This document shows positions 10,776 to 21,713 of a stretch of DNA of 64,000 nt, in pieces. Positions within the stretch are counted from its first letter, which is position 1, and every line of letters begins with the position of its first letter. The notes beneath the pieces were generated by a model. It did not search any database and was not told the DNA's origin. It was given only the letters and a program-made list of their open reading frames with translations. Origin of the DNA: Xylaria sp. FL1777 (lineage: Eukaryota > Ascomycota > Sordariomycetes > Xylariales > Xylariaceae); assembly GCA_022578965.1 (NCBI GenBank), contig MU400633.1:1-64000 (forward strand), given 5' to 3'. The position numbers and the translations under genes are program-made.

Positions 10776-12004
10776 CTAGTTCGGGTTCCATTCAGTGTTG
10801 TTCTTCCTGACCATGTCACCATTCACTGTTATAGGAATGTTACCAACCATATAATTGCGACCCTTGAAGAGCCAAATCAAGAAGCTGGGAAGTCCCCATC
10901 CATTTACGGTACCCACACCCGCCGGACCCATGGGGACGGCTTGGGTCTCGGAGCTATTCGGAATAAACAAGCGATCTGAGCCTTCAGGCTTAGTATCCGG
11001 GTTGTCGGAGGTTGCTGCTGCGAGCAAGTCACGCTTGATGTTGGTGGCTAGGACGGGGATGGCGCCATAAAGATTGTGAAAGCCTCCACGAGAATAGTCA
11101 CCGACATCACCAACCACGTAAACGCGGGGTCCAGCAGTATCGACACGGAGAGTTGCATTGTTGGTCTTGACGTAGCCCCGATCGTTCTTGAGATCCGCAG
11201 GAACGTATTCGCTATTAGGCGTGACCCCCAAAGCAGGGATGTACACATCAGCAGTCCATTGTTCGCCGTTAGACAGGTTGACGGTGGTGGAGGAAACGAC
11301 ACTGACGTTATACACAACGTCGACGCCGACCCTATTTAGCAACGTCTCGGCCCCAAGCGCACGCGATTTGCCGAGGACAGGCAAAAGCTTGTCATCCTTG
11401 GTGATGACGGTGACTTTGGCCTTGGGGTTGGAGGGACGGGAGCTGAACCAGCCCGCGGAACCATCGAGGAAGTGGCCGATTTCGCCTGCCGTTTCCACGC
11501 CGGTCGGTCCACCACCCGCGACGATGACAGATGTGGCCGAAGCAAGCTTCTTGTTTAGGTCGGCAATGGCAGCGTTACTGATAGTATAGTTGCCATGGAG
11601 GGAGGTGGCCGGAGACGGGGTACGGGTGCCAGTAGCAAGGACAAGCGCATAGTATGGCAGCGTCTGAGTATTTTCGCCGTCTGCCAACTTGATCACGACC
11701 GTGCGGCCTCGGACGTCCCAGGACTCGGCTGTGCCATGAATGATGGTGTATAGCGAGGAGTCGTATGACTTGAATCCGTCGGCGATAGGCGCGAAGAGTG
11801 TGTCGGCCGGGAGGAGCTTGGCCGAGACTACGGAGCGAGGGCTGCCTGTGCTCCAGAAGAAATGTGACGAGCTGTCGACGATATATACATGGTAGGTCTT
11901 ACCTAACCTCGCTAGTTCTGGCTAGATGTGCTTGAGGAACGAGTGAGCGATGCCGAGACCCGCCGCCGACCCGCCCAGACGACAAAGTTGTGTGTCTCTG
12001 ACAT
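10776..12004 (-). pseudogene. AIF/FSP1-like FAD-dependent oxidoreductase, broken at the N-terminus
   Basis: The frame is open from just after a TAG at 11924-11922 down to the stop at 10776 and encodes most of a pyridine-nucleotide-disulphide oxidoreductase of the AIF/FSP1 (AMID) class. Visible motifs are the NAD-binding VIVAGGGPTGVETAGEIG, ALVLATGTRTPSP, and RVYVVGDVGDYS near the C-terminus for FAD. The family N-terminus is present but damaged. ATG at 12004 starts MSETHNFVV; a one-base loss near 11976 then shifts the frame of the dinucleotide-binding segment (SAAGLGIAHSFLKH), and the next codon but one is the TAG, followed by PELARLGKTYHVY in the continuing frame. No plausible intron removes both lesions while keeping the FAD motif. 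It is probably a pseudogene; a sequencing error could explain one lesion but hardly both. Intact homologues oxidise NAD(P)H and reduce quinones at membranes. Confidence 0.75.
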
Positions 12005-12745
12005 GTTGTGCCTTGGAGTTACTAGACCTTAAGGGCGCAGTAGGGTATTGGATTTATTCCTACTCGGTTCTAGTCACACTTTGACCAGGGGCTGGTGTTG
12101 GTGGGGTTGGTCAAACGGTCGACAGGGTCCTGAATCTTGATACGTTCTTTTCTTCCTCATGCTTTATTTACACTTGGCTAGCATTTATATGTAGGAAATG
12201 GTTTAAAATACTAACTAATGAATATATGAGTTTTATTTAAGCTTTCTAAGGTTAACATATGTTTACCTTGTTGCATGGGGTTTTTATCCGGCTTTTTGTA
12301 CGGTTTTACCTATGGGTACACAGGTAGAAGGACCGCGCTGCAAAGCAGCACAGCGGGTTATTAATAATAATAATAATATAATATATGTTTACCTGTTTTT
12401 CACATATGGAGTATGTAACTAACTAAAAATATCGTCACTTATGTTGACAGGGGTAATATAAGTCTATTAGGTCATACCTAGAGCTGAAATGCCAGTGAAA
12501 TAGATAGCAAAACGGAAGCCTAGCAGCTATAAGTAGAGAGCAGTTAGGGATAGCAGAATTTGTAGGACTATCGCACCGCTACAATAAGTCAGCAGAGCAC
12601 TCTGTACCAAGTTATTAACATTGCGTCGTAGCTTTTGTTCCCAGGAGAAATTTTGTATGAGCGTCATTATCGGACCTACCCCCCAAGTTGCGGCGGGTTT
12701 AACCAGTCACTATGAACTGCTCCGCGTTGCTAGATGCCTCTTGGC
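12005..12745. repeat. Intergenic with hairpin, direct repeats and an AT microsatellite
   Basis: Segment 12333-12356 can fold as CCGC-GCTGC-AAA-GCAGC-ACA-GCGG. It is followed by a (TAA)n/(TA)n tract at about 12358-12387. Copies of ATATGTTTACCT lie in direct orientation at about 12257-12268 and 12383-12394, flanking the hairpin. This looks like a small repeat remnant. The GCGGG palindrome recalls the centre of the inverted-repeat element at 295-425, but the two are not clearly homologous. No gene is seen. Confidence 0.4.
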
Positions 12746-13739
12746 TCATCGTCTTTGACGACGCTGGCGCTTCTGTACTTTCCTCTGTTCCGTAGCAGCA
12801 TCAACTAAGGCCTGGGCGGATAGAGAAGGTGGGTTTTTGCTAGGACCCATAAGCATTGCGTTATCTTGTCTCACGGACTTTCGGGGGGCTTTTAGGGACG
12901 TAGCCCCCTTTAGGAAAGCCATTTTATCTCTTATAACCTTCTGAGGCTTTTTGGGGATCGATTTTCTTGTGGGTACTAGACCCCATTCTCTTAATAAATC
13001 GAAGGTTCTCTGGGACGTCTGAGCTCTAGCGCTTTCACGGTTGCATCCACTCCTAAGCAACTCTTCGTAGTTTGTTTTGGTATGGCGTATGTGGGCTTGG
13101 ACGGCTAGACGAGCTTTCTCTGCTATTCCTATTGTCCCAGTGCGCCCTACGCGTCCTTCCCCCTTCGCTGTCGCACGACGCATAAGCATACGAAGCTCTT
13201 CATGAGGTATGCGCGGGAAACTCTTGCGGACTGCAGTATAAGGGTTAGCATCTTGACTCATGTATGCGGAGGGGACTAGGAGAATCAGGCAAAATACTAA
13301 AAGAAAGAGATGAATTCCACCGGTGTATGCGCTTAGAACTGGGGAAAGCTGGATGCCCTTGTTACTTACTTGCTTCACTAAACCTTTTTTCTAGACTCTC
13401 ATCGTGTTTCCTAACCTTCTGCCGTCGGGCCAGCCGCGTGGTAGACTCTGATTGTAGGACTGCTGCATGGATATGATAGGGAACTCGAATCCCAATATGC
13501 TTCTTCTGATCATTCACAACAGCATAGACAAGTTGGTGTGACTGCTGTGTTTGCCGCCGACAGTTACGAGTCAAATAGGGATCACCCTTGGGAACGAAAC
13601 TATACCCAAGGGGTATAGGTGACGTAGCACGGACAACAGGCTCTTTTGTCGAAAAAGCCAGTAGTGTGGATGATGAAAGCTGCGTCGTTATTTCGCTGCT
13701 ACGGATAGCATTGTTTGGGTTGAGCACCGAGTCCTGCAT
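12746..13739 (-). CDS. DUF2293 domain protein
   Basis: Exons are 13739-13370 and 13251-12746, giving 291 aa. The 118 bp intron has a GTAAGT donor and CAAG acceptor and splits a codon A|AT. The segment PLGYSFVPKGDPYLTRNCRR, then VNDQKKHIGIRVP, RKHDESLEKRF, FPRIPHEELRML and GRVGRTGTIG...KARLAVQAHIRHTKTNYEELL (spread over residues 35-215) match the fungal DUF2293 family. The C-terminus is very basic (ends KRQRRQRR), which suggests binding to nucleic acid or nuclear targeting. The function is unknown; a distant link to RNA-binding domains is only a guess. The gene lies head-to-head with the CCDC97-like gene across a 1.07 kb shared promoter region. Confidence 0.8.
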
Positions 13740-14808
13740 CCTGTTCCGAAGCGTTGTGGTGCTGAGTAACTGTAGCTATTTTTTTATATGTAACCTTGAG
13801 CTGGATTTTGTTTTTGTTCGTTTACTGGTGTTTTTAATAATTGAACTTTGCGTATAGCTCTTTGCTGTTCTTGGGAATCGTCCTCGTGGCCTTTTCGATG
13901 TGTATTGAAAATTGGAGCGAACCTCCATGATGAGCAGACAGAACTCATATTATATGAGAAATAGTATGAGAAGGGAAAAAAAGAATCTTCTTGAAAGCAG
14001 GTCTCCCTTTGATGGTGATGGTTTGTTGTAGAAGCATGAGGTGAGGAACGGAAGTTGTCAAGCCCATCCCAACATCTCAAGAGCTTTGTAAATCCAACTT
14101 CAAAAATGCATGTTCTTTGAAAGAACCTTGGGAAAAAGGGTATTGTTATCAGGTCCAATCTCAATTGAATGGTTGCTTCTCTTTTGTATGTTTGATAACA
14201 TTTACTCACTTCTTTTAGTAGTAGCTACTCGGTAGCACACACTAAGGTAGGTGTACCTACATAGATACACATACTGTCCATAGCGCTAAGTATTGATAGT
14301 ATAGGTACTACATTATGTACCTACCTACTAAGTAAACTTGCATGTAGTTAATGGTACCGGTATTAGCTATCGCATTTTAACAACATTGAGCGAGCAGGTG
14401 ATATGCATACTATGTTTATTATATCTATATTCAAAGTAGGATGTGAGATTGTTATTCTTCATTGCTCGGTATTTTAGTTAGGAGCTTGAGGTATGTAGCT
14501 ACCTAAACTGTACACAGTACCTCCTAGGTAGGTAGGTTGGATTTGTAATGGTGACCTATAAGATACAGTAGGTGCCTACGGATTGTCCCCAATTTGCCCC
14601 AGTACTTGGTATCTGAGGGCCGTCATCCCACTACCTAGGTACTTACCTTCAAAGTCGGCTTCTGTTGGATTCTTTCTTTCATCCTCGATGTTGGAATAGT
14701 CATTACAGTATTATATTCTACAGAACACACCATTGCTCTGACGTTGAACAGACTTGTCAATTTGTCATCCTCTTCGTCATATCTCTCATCAGATCAACTC
14801 TAGGCATC
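13740..14808. promoter_or_regulatory. Bidirectional promoter region with CTACCTAGGTAG-type palindromes
   Basis: This 1.07 kb separates two divergent genes (DUF2293 and CCDC97-like). From 14221 to 14645 it holds many short palindromic motifs built from GTAGGTACCTAC, for example around 14245, 14318, 14490, 14525 and 14632. Similar blocks precede the palmitoyltransferase, polymerase eta and importin genes. No ORF here is convincing. Confidence 0.45.
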
Positions 14809-15654
14809 ATGGCACCTCTGATAGACTCACCCGAGTCATCATATGGAGACCCTAAATACAGATTAGCATCGCCCCTACAATCATTTCCCTCGCCCCCCTA
14901 TGAAAGGCCTCAACCACGGCCCCCCAAAACTCCGGCACACGCAGCTCAGATCCGGGTCCGCAACCGGCGGCGCGAGTGGCTATCTCGTCACCCGTTGTAC
15001 TTTCGTTCACTGGAACACGAGCTCGCAGACCCAGCCCTCTACGATGCCTTGATAAGGCGCTTCCAGTCTCACGAGGAACGCGAGAAGGAGGGTCGCGCTA
15101 AGGGCTTTGGGCGCGTGCTCGAGGTCGATCTGTTGAGGGGCGAGGCGCGGCTCTCAAAGCTGGTCAACGACACAAGACGCAGGGCCGATGATGATAATAT
15201 GAGTGAAAGCCTTGAGAGCAATAGTTTGGCGCCCATGGCTAGTCGCATCCTACCACTGTCTCGTCCAAGGTCATCGCCTGGAACGCCTGAACCGAACCTG
15301 GTAGCGGAGTCCGGGGCAGAGATGAACTGGGATGAGCTGGAAGCGCTGGAGACTCACGATCTCGAGAAGAGGTCCCCTCCACAGACCGCGGAAGAGGGCC
15401 GCCTGCGCTGGGACGAATTTCTTCGACTTCGGTTCATCGCTGGCGGAGACGAGGATTTCGATTACCGCACTGTCGACGAGGACGATGAGTATGATACGCT
15501 CGAACGCCGAGAGCAGGAAGATGCGTGGTTTGACAATGAAGAGCCCGGCTGGGTGGGAGACAGCGATTATGATGACGAGACAGAATTGGATGGACATGGA
15601 AAGCAGAGCGTTGAGAGGCCACTGACGGGTGAGACTGGCGTGCAGGACTTCTGA
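14809..15654 (+). CDS. CCDC97-like (DUF2052) protein
   Basis: Single exon, 281 aa from ATG 14809 (MAPLIDSPESS). The frame is open further upstream, but the preceding residues look like leader sequence. The N-terminus is Pro/Ser-rich. The conserved core begins at about residue 55: RNRRREWLSRHPLYFRSLEH, then LADPALYDALIRRFQSHEER. The second conserved block is LRWDEFLRLRFIAGGDEDFD, then VDEDDEYDTLERREQEDAWF, and the protein ends TGETGVQDF. This two-block pattern with an acidic centre is typical of the CCDC97 family. Metazoan CCDC97 is reported with the SF3B splicing complex, so a nuclear role near U2 snRNP is plausible, but nothing in this sequence proves it. Confidence 0.85.
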   Translation: MAPLIDSPESSYGDPKYRLASPLQSFPSPPYERPQPRPPKTPAHAAQIRVRNRRREWLSRHPLYFRSLEHELADPALYDALIRRFQSHEEREKEGRAKGFGRVLEVDLLRGEARLSKLVNDTRRRADDDNMSESLESNSLAPMASRILPLSRPRSSPGTPEPNLVAESGAEMNWDELEALETHDLEKRSPPQTAEEGRLRWDEFLRLRFIAGGDEDFDYRTVDEDDEYDTLERREQEDAWFDNEEPGWVGDSDYDDETELDGHGKQSVERPLTGETGVQDF

Positions 15655-16179
15655 TGAAATATATCACTCTAGGAACGACTACAGTAGGGGCACTTCGTCG
15701 CTGTGCATTGGTAAAGAGTCCTACATTACGAGCGACCGTCCCGGTCCACGTATCGTCATTTGCGCCTCTGCTTTTTACCTCAGGATGGACTTGAGACAGC
15801 GATTATAGAACGCGACGTCGCAAAGGGCTCATGCTACCTGTTCCGTCCACCTATCAACTCATCATATGTGCGGCTGATCGCCTGAGAGGGAAGCTTGAGT
15901 CGTGACGGTGGCATCTTTGATATTTCAACGAAAGCTAAATGTTCTGTCTCTAGAAATCGCACCCTCGATCCGCTTTGGGTGCAAATTACATGCATGCCCA
16001 AGACGATTACAAACACAGAAGCAGAATTATCATACGACGGACATTCGGTTTACATATCGTCAACACCACGCGAATAGTTTGTTAATTATTGATTTTGGAA
16101 ATGTACATGCTACAAGATTCAGACACTCTATAATGCAACCGCACAACACCTCAACTCTATAATTTTGGCCCGGCGCAGC
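15655..16179. other. Intergenic, between convergent genes
   Basis: 525 bp between the CCDC97-like stop and the dioxygenase stop. Short overlapping frames at 15834-16162 show no domain and are probably chance. Confidence 0.55.
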
Positions 16180-17324
16180 TTAATCGAGGTCCGGCACAGG
16201 TAGATGGTCGACGAGCTTCAAGTTGAGCCCCTGCTTCTTCAAGGCTTCAATCGCAAGCTGGTCCCTCAAGGTCTCGGTCTCTTGGTCGGTCGTCAATACG
16301 AAATCATGCTTGAGAATCCAACTGCCCTCAGGTACGCCGTACTCCTTCGCCGTGGCGTTATCTATTTTCTGTGGCTCCACGATCAGACTCTTCTTTACAC
16401 CGAATACGGCATCGGAGGTCTCGTAGGGGTCGCCGCGCATATATAGCGAGCTGGATGCCGGAAAAGTCAGTTCTGATACATCGTAGCAGGCTGAGACCTT
16501 GGGAATCAAGCGATCAACTCACGTAATCAAATGATCACAACCCTTTTTTTCCATCATGAAGTGTAAATGCGCCGGTCTCCAGGGGTGCCTGCCCAATTTC
16601 TCCAGCAGTTTGCCAACCGGCCCATCATGCGGGATGGGATAGCTGACAGGCAAAATACACTTGAACCAGAAATCTCCATTAGCATCACTCAGCATGATGC
16701 AACGCTCAGTTGGTTCTTCCCGGTCCGAGTGCTGAACATCATAATGCCCGGTACTATCAGTCTCCCATATATCGATCTTCACTCCTTCAATCGGCTGCCC
16801 TTTTGTGTCTTTTACTGTACAGATGCACAAGAGGGGCTCTCCCTTCGGATCTGAAGACATATTTGCGCCGTGCTCTAGCGTCGGTGCATCGTGCGTATGG
16901 AACGGTCCTAGTACTGAACCCTCGGTCGTATTCGGTGGCTTCGGGTGGTTGATGTTGTCCACTAGGAGCGAGAGGCCTAGGATGTCGGACATAAGAATGA
17001 ATTCCTAATTAGATGCCGCATTAGTTGCTTTGAATCGCACAAATAAAGCCCGTTCTTGAAATGGATTGTGCTACAGAGACTTACATGGCGGACATCACTG
17101 CTGATCTGACCACACTGTACTAGGAAGTTGAGCCCAGCCATCCACTCGTCGGTGCTGATGCGAGTTTCTCTGGCAAAGTCATGAATATGTGTGACCAAGC
17201 GTTCCATCACATACTTCAGACGTCGGTCGCTACTTTGCGAGTTGATTTTGATCGCATTCGGCGTGATATTATCGATTGTCAGGTCTAGCAAAGCTGGTAC
17301 CGATACCTTGCCTGGGGCAGCCAT
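16180..17324 (-). CDS. Intradiol ring-cleavage dioxygenase (hydroxyquinol 1,2-dioxygenase type)
   Basis: Three exons, 17324-17085, 17004-16523 and 16450-16180, give 330 aa; introns are 80 and 72 bp with GTAAGT and GTGAGT donors. Residues 1-100 form the helical linker domain (HDFARETRISTDEWMAGLNF). The catalytic barrel follows, with EGSVLGPFHTHDAP, the strand GVKIDIWETDSTGHYDVQH and the C-terminal DPYETSDAVFGVKKSL. The iron(III) ligands are visible as Tyr168, Tyr202, His226 and His228 (PAHLHF). The enzyme opens the ring of hydroxyquinol or catechol between the two hydroxyls to give (3-hydroxy-)cis,cis-muconate, feeding the 3-oxoadipate pathway. The length and linker fit fungal hydroxyquinol enzymes, but catechol cannot be excluded. 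It has no signal peptide, so it is cytosolic. No other aromatic-degradation genes are adjacent. Confidence 0.85.
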
Positions 17325-18429
17325 GTTGAAGTCCGTGATGCGACTGTGTTGCAATCGCGAGGCGATGTGATACGACGTAATGCACGGAGATAGATGGTTG
17401 GAGCAGACGCAAGACGCAGACCAAAAACACGAGGGGATTGATTAAGTAGTAATAATAACTCGAGAATACAGATCTACATACACCCTCAGCATATCTGTCG
17501 GCACGCGACGACTCTTAAACTCCACGAGACGATGTTCAGAGAGCATTGTTTACTTACCACTTATGTGATCCTAGATAATCAGCATAGCTCCGCTATGGTC
17601 TCTTCGGAATCGGCAGTTGCCTAAGGAATTAAGGAATTAAGCAGCTAGACTAGGTTAAGAAACTGACCTGGTCCTTCGGAGACGAGGGGGAAGATTGTCC
17701 CGGATCGGCATTGGTAGCCTCGGAGTGTTATGTGTCGGGATGGGTATAACGGGGTATCTTTGTAAATCAGGTAGGCCGTTTGTCGCGAGACGAAATATCC
17801 TCTCCTTTTTTACTCTCTTCGTCACATAGAGCGCTATGATGCTATTTGCAGATAGCGGTGGGGAGACAGTATTACATATACGAGTGCGAGTGAAATACGA
17901 CGCAGTAGGCAGAAGATATTAATAATAGAAGAGAGATCATACGACGACACCGTGGAGTTTTTCCTTATATCTCATGATTTCGGGTGCTAACTGGCTTGAC
18001 AACCCTCATCGCGGGGTAAACTGTATCTGAGTCTGGGGATAAGAATATCTAGGTAGAGATGACGTTGGGTGGGAGGGGGAAGATGTGGGGGAGGGAGGAT
18101 TAGTAGCTGCTTATGAATGGGGTCTAGACTTGTTAAGCTGAGGCGGAATCCTGGTTTAGTTGGTACAAGTTCACACATACAATTTACTAGGTAAACCCGA
18201 GTATATCAGCACCACACATTCTCGTAAGTCGTGAATAATACCTATCAAAACAATACATACTACATGGGATTAGATCGATATGTTTTGAACATCGGAATTA
18301 GCTTTTTAATCAGGTGAACAATTTTATTTTGTTTGTTTCAAGAAATATTGCTTATCTGTTACATTGAATACTATGTCGACTTTTATATTACGCGAACTGT
18401 GAGCCGAGGACTTCTCTCATCTATGAATT
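17325..18429. other. Intergenic
   Basis: 1.1 kb upstream of the dioxygenase and downstream of the minus-strand disordered-protein gene. The near-duplicate TAAGGAATTAAGGAATTAAG at 17622 is a small tandem repeat. No gene is supported. Confidence 0.5.
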
Positions 18430-19653
18430 TCAATTCGACTGGCTTCCATTTCCAACTTTAGCATCATCCTCACCGTTGATATTTTCGGCGGATCTATCCG
18501 GGCGGGATCTATCCGGGAAAGGGCTGATGGAAGAGCTGGTTTGCGCTGTTAAATCTGGATTTAGAAGACTGTTTATCGATGCTAACAGCTCTCGAAATGT
18601 GGGCAGTCGTGTGATCTGTTCGGGCGAAGGACGACTATTTTCTTTTTCTTCTAGAAGAGCACAAGGTAGGGGGAAGGGTGGACCAGGAAGAGCTGGTTTA
18701 TCTTGAGGGCTAGGTGGTAGTGGTAAGGAAGAGAATTCGCGGAAGATTGAAAAGGATGGAAGTGCGTACGAGGGAAGGGAGGGAGACACCGGTGCTGAAT
18801 ATTCGAGTTTACCAAAGGAGGTAGTATACTCACTACGAAATGAAAATAATTGAAGTGAAGGAGGTGCTGGTGTTGAAAGCGTTGCCGACTGAGCTAGTGG
18901 CGTCGGCTCCTTCGTCATTTCGTGAATCGCATAGGAGTCATCATCGTCTTGATGATTTACCGAAACTAATGCCTCCTGGGCCTCAGTGTCAGCACCTTCA
19001 TCGACTTCGCCTTCTTCGACAGTAATAGAAAATAATTGGAAACTTGCATCCAGTTCCGCCTCAATGGATAGCAACGGCACAAGTTCAGTCGGGGTCTCAG
19101 CGAGACTCAAAGCATCAAGACCAAGGATTTGCGCATAGTCCTTATCCTCATGAGTATCTATAGTAAGTCTAGGGTTTGGAGGAGATATCGTTGCCACCTC
19201 GTCAATGTGTAGTTGGTCTGGGTCGCTAGACTCCGGTATTGACAGTATTGGGTGAGACGACTCCAACACAGTTTCCAACCAATGGCTTGGCTTGTACTGG
19301 TCCTCTTCGAGCCTGGTACGCTTCAAGGGAATCTCCCCAGTTATTGATTGTCGGTTACGCTTACCACCTGATACTGCGTTAGAAGAGCATACACCTGGCG
19401 TATCACGCTCTCTGTTTATGTTACTCACTGTTGTCTGTGTGATTGCTTCGTGAACCAGATTAGTGCTTTCTGAGCTCCCTGCCTTGGGGATTGGGGTATC
19501 AGTCATTTGCGTCATTCTTTTTGCTTTAGCGATGGTTGAATGTAGTATGTGTTTTAGTTTTGTTGAGCAGCTATAGGCAAAATCAGACGAAGCCGCGGCG
19601 TGTTCTGTATATTTATAGTCGATGAGAAAGGGATTGTGTTCTTCGACGCACAT
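18430..19653 (-). CDS. Hypothetical low-complexity, probably disordered protein
   Basis: An uninterrupted 407-codon frame starting at ATG 19653 (alternative ATG 19515). I do not recognise it. The composition is Ser/Pro/Glu-rich, with a basic patch GGKRNRQ...LKRTRLEE at about residues 98-117 that could serve as a nuclear localisation signal. An acidic stretch EEGEVDEGADTEAQEA (about 215-230) and Pro-rich SLPLPPSPQDKPALPGPP follow. A short C-terminal helix-like segment, RLPTFRELLASINSLL, could be a binding motif. Its length without a stop in average-composition DNA supports a real gene; the lack of a folded domain leaves the role open. Confidence 0.6.
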   Translation of the reverse strand: MCVEEHNPFLIDYKYTEHAAASSDFAYSCSTKLKHILHSTIAKAKRMTQMTDTPIPKAGSSESTNLVHEAITQTTVSNINRERDTPGVCSSNAVSGGKRNRQSITGEIPLKRTRLEEDQYKPSHWLETVLESSHPILSIPESSDPDQLHIDEVATISPPNPRLTIDTHEDKDYAQILGLDALSLAETPTELVPLLSIEAELDASFQLFSITVEEGEVDEGADTEAQEALVSVNHQDDDDSYAIHEMTKEPTPLAQSATLSTPAPPSLQLFSFRSEYTTSFGKLEYSAPVSPSLPSYALPSFSIFREFSSLPLPPSPQDKPALPGPPFPLPCALLEEKENSRPSPEQITRLPTFRELLASINSLLNPDLTAQTSSSISPFPDRSRPDRSAENINGEDDAKVGNGSQSN

Positions 19654-20114
19654 AGTTTAGAAACAGCAATGCTTAACTAGCAAAATAATCAAAGAACAAG
19701 TTCACAATCCCTATTATTTCCCCCAAATAACTGTTTTCTTTGTCGCATTTTCTTCGTCCTTTGCCAAAATGTGACAACATTAACTCTAGGATGAGTTGTA
19801 TGAAATCCGACTAAATTGAAGGATACAGCATTCAAGCAAAATGTCGAGCCTCCAATACCTACCAACTCTTGGTACATCAGTACAAGTGCCTCGTCAGTGC
19901 ACAAATAAACCCCAAAACATAGTAAGATAGTATATAAATGTATTTCCTCTTGGTATATTGTGGGTATCGCATGCCGTAGGGTGACAGTGCTAAATGCTGT
20001 CGTCTCGTAATATACATACTGGGCCAAGCCCAAACCAAACCAGAGCACAGGCTTGACTAGCGCTATCCGATTTGCGCGGCCCAATACTCCTATATACAAT
20101 TAATTATGTAGCCC
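19654..20114. other. Intergenic
   Basis: 460 bp between the disordered-protein gene and the rhodopsin-like gene. A minus-strand open frame of 136 codons (20099-19689) lies directly downstream of the rhodopsin-like stop, has no recognisable domain and was not accepted as a gene. Confidence 0.5.
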
Positions 20115-21713
20115 TCATTCGCGCTGCGTTACGGAGACTGTAAAGTTCTTTGAGACCATTATACCCCCGTTTTGCTGGCTGCCTCCATGTGACACGGTTT
20201 CTACTAATCCAGCCTCCGACCCGCTGCTCGACTCGGCATCTCGGTCTATGCTTTTCCCCAGCGAACGCAACACCCGGTTTGCCGCAACTTTTCTATCGCA
20301 CGAGACCCTCACCTGGCGCTGGTTGCCGTGTATCTCGGTTAATTCAAACGGGTCTGGTCTCGTTATCTCAAGCGGAGTAAAGTTGCGCATTTGCGGATCG
20401 GCGCGGCGTCCGAAGCTTGAGCCGTATGTCTGCGAATGAGGCGGTCCGCCGTGCGGATTATGGTCGTCGCGGTTTTTATTACCAGGCCATAGCTTGGTGA
20501 AAAAAGAGTATAGCATCGGAAGACTGACGCAAATTATTGTTATGGGCGGCTCCAAGAATGCTAGGAAGGTGGAGGGGACACTGTGGAATGAGAAGTCATT
20601 GTGGTAGTTGATGGTGACGATATAGGCGAGGCGAATGACAGATGTCGCGGTGACACTATGATAAACAATCTCAGTTAGCGACTGGGGGTTGGTATGAGGG
20701 CGTACTGGCAGAAAATTTACCTCAAACCCGCCGTGAATAGCCAAGAAAGTCGGAGCTTTTGAGTGCGTTCCATTTTCAACCTCCATATGATAGGTAGAGG
20801 CACAACGAGCACCAGCAGATCGGTGAAGATGGACCAGACGCAAACAGCCACATACAAGGGTTTCTATACATTGGTTTTAGTAGGTGTTCCAAGAGAATTC
20901 GCAGAAACTGAAGTCTGTAGGAGAATAGGCGTCGAATAAGGATTGAATTCGATGTTGCTGCCATAATAATGTCGAGTGAAGCGAAGGGACTAGAGAATTG
21001 GAACGTCCACATACGCGATCACCACAGGTTTCAAGTCCATCCCATTCCCACATTTTCCAGAGCGGATGGCAGAAGAGAAACTGCCATAAAATTAAACCGA
21101 TAGTTCCGAGTGAGACGGCGACTATACACAATTTCGTGATTTTGGCGACGGATTTGCTGTTGAATAACTTCAAGTAGAAGAAGAGGGCGCTCAATTTGCC
21201 CAGATTCAAGCTGATAACGTGGAAGAGCTCAAAGCTGAAGAGAATCTGGTGTCGCAATGAGCTTCAATAAATCCCGCTATTGTTTTATGGAAAGTGGCCA
21301 CGATAGTGTGAGCGAGCCATAAAGGGACATACATACCTTAGGGATCGAAAACTGATTCGGTGCTGGCACTGTCATAGCATGATGACCTAAACCCCCGAAC
21401 ACCACTTTACATCGTCGTGTTAGAATGCTCATTATTTCCGGAGCACAGGAGACTTACAAAGCGCAAACAGAACCGTTTGTCCAAACGAGAATATCGAAGC
21501 AACAAAAACAAATGCATCGTCACAGCCAAGTTTAATTACTATGTAATACCGTGATCCCACACGGAGCGCGAGTGTGACCAGCACAAGGAATGCGATGATG
21601 GTGCTCGCAACAAAGAGTCTGAAAGATAGTTCAATTGGCTGGACTGTCACATAGGTTGGTCCCGGCGGAGGGCGTGGTAATGGTGACTCGGTAGGGAGGG
21701 CGGCCACGGACAT
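20115..21713 (-). CDS. Fungal rhodopsin-like seven-TM integral membrane protein
   Basis: Five exons, 21713-21458, 21404-21337, 21245-21015, 20863-20721 and 20655-20115, give 412 aa; introns are 53, 91, 151 and 65 bp and every junction keeps the frame. Seven hydrophobic segments can be followed: LFVASTIIAFLVLVTLAL, DDAFVFVASIFSFGQTVLF, a third around LSALFFYLKLF, LCIVAVSLGTIGLILWQFL, WSIFTDLLVLVVPLPIIW, SVTATSVIRLAYIVTI and a last around EPPITIICVSLPML. The GCDDAF motif after TM1, FCHPLWKMW before an extracellular Cys, and LPIIWRLKMERTQKLRLS after TM5 are typical of the large fungal rhodopsin-domain family (CFEM-GPCR-related, not retinal opsins). A cytoplasmic Ser/Arg-rich tail of ~120 residues follows. 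The role is unknown; a plasma-membrane sensor is the usual assumption. Confidence 0.85.

Noticed and set aside
19689..20099. 136-codon minus-strand frame beginning MYIGVLGRANRIA
   Set aside because: It begins 15 bp downstream of the rhodopsin-like stop on the same strand, has no recognisable domain and is best explained as 3' UTR.
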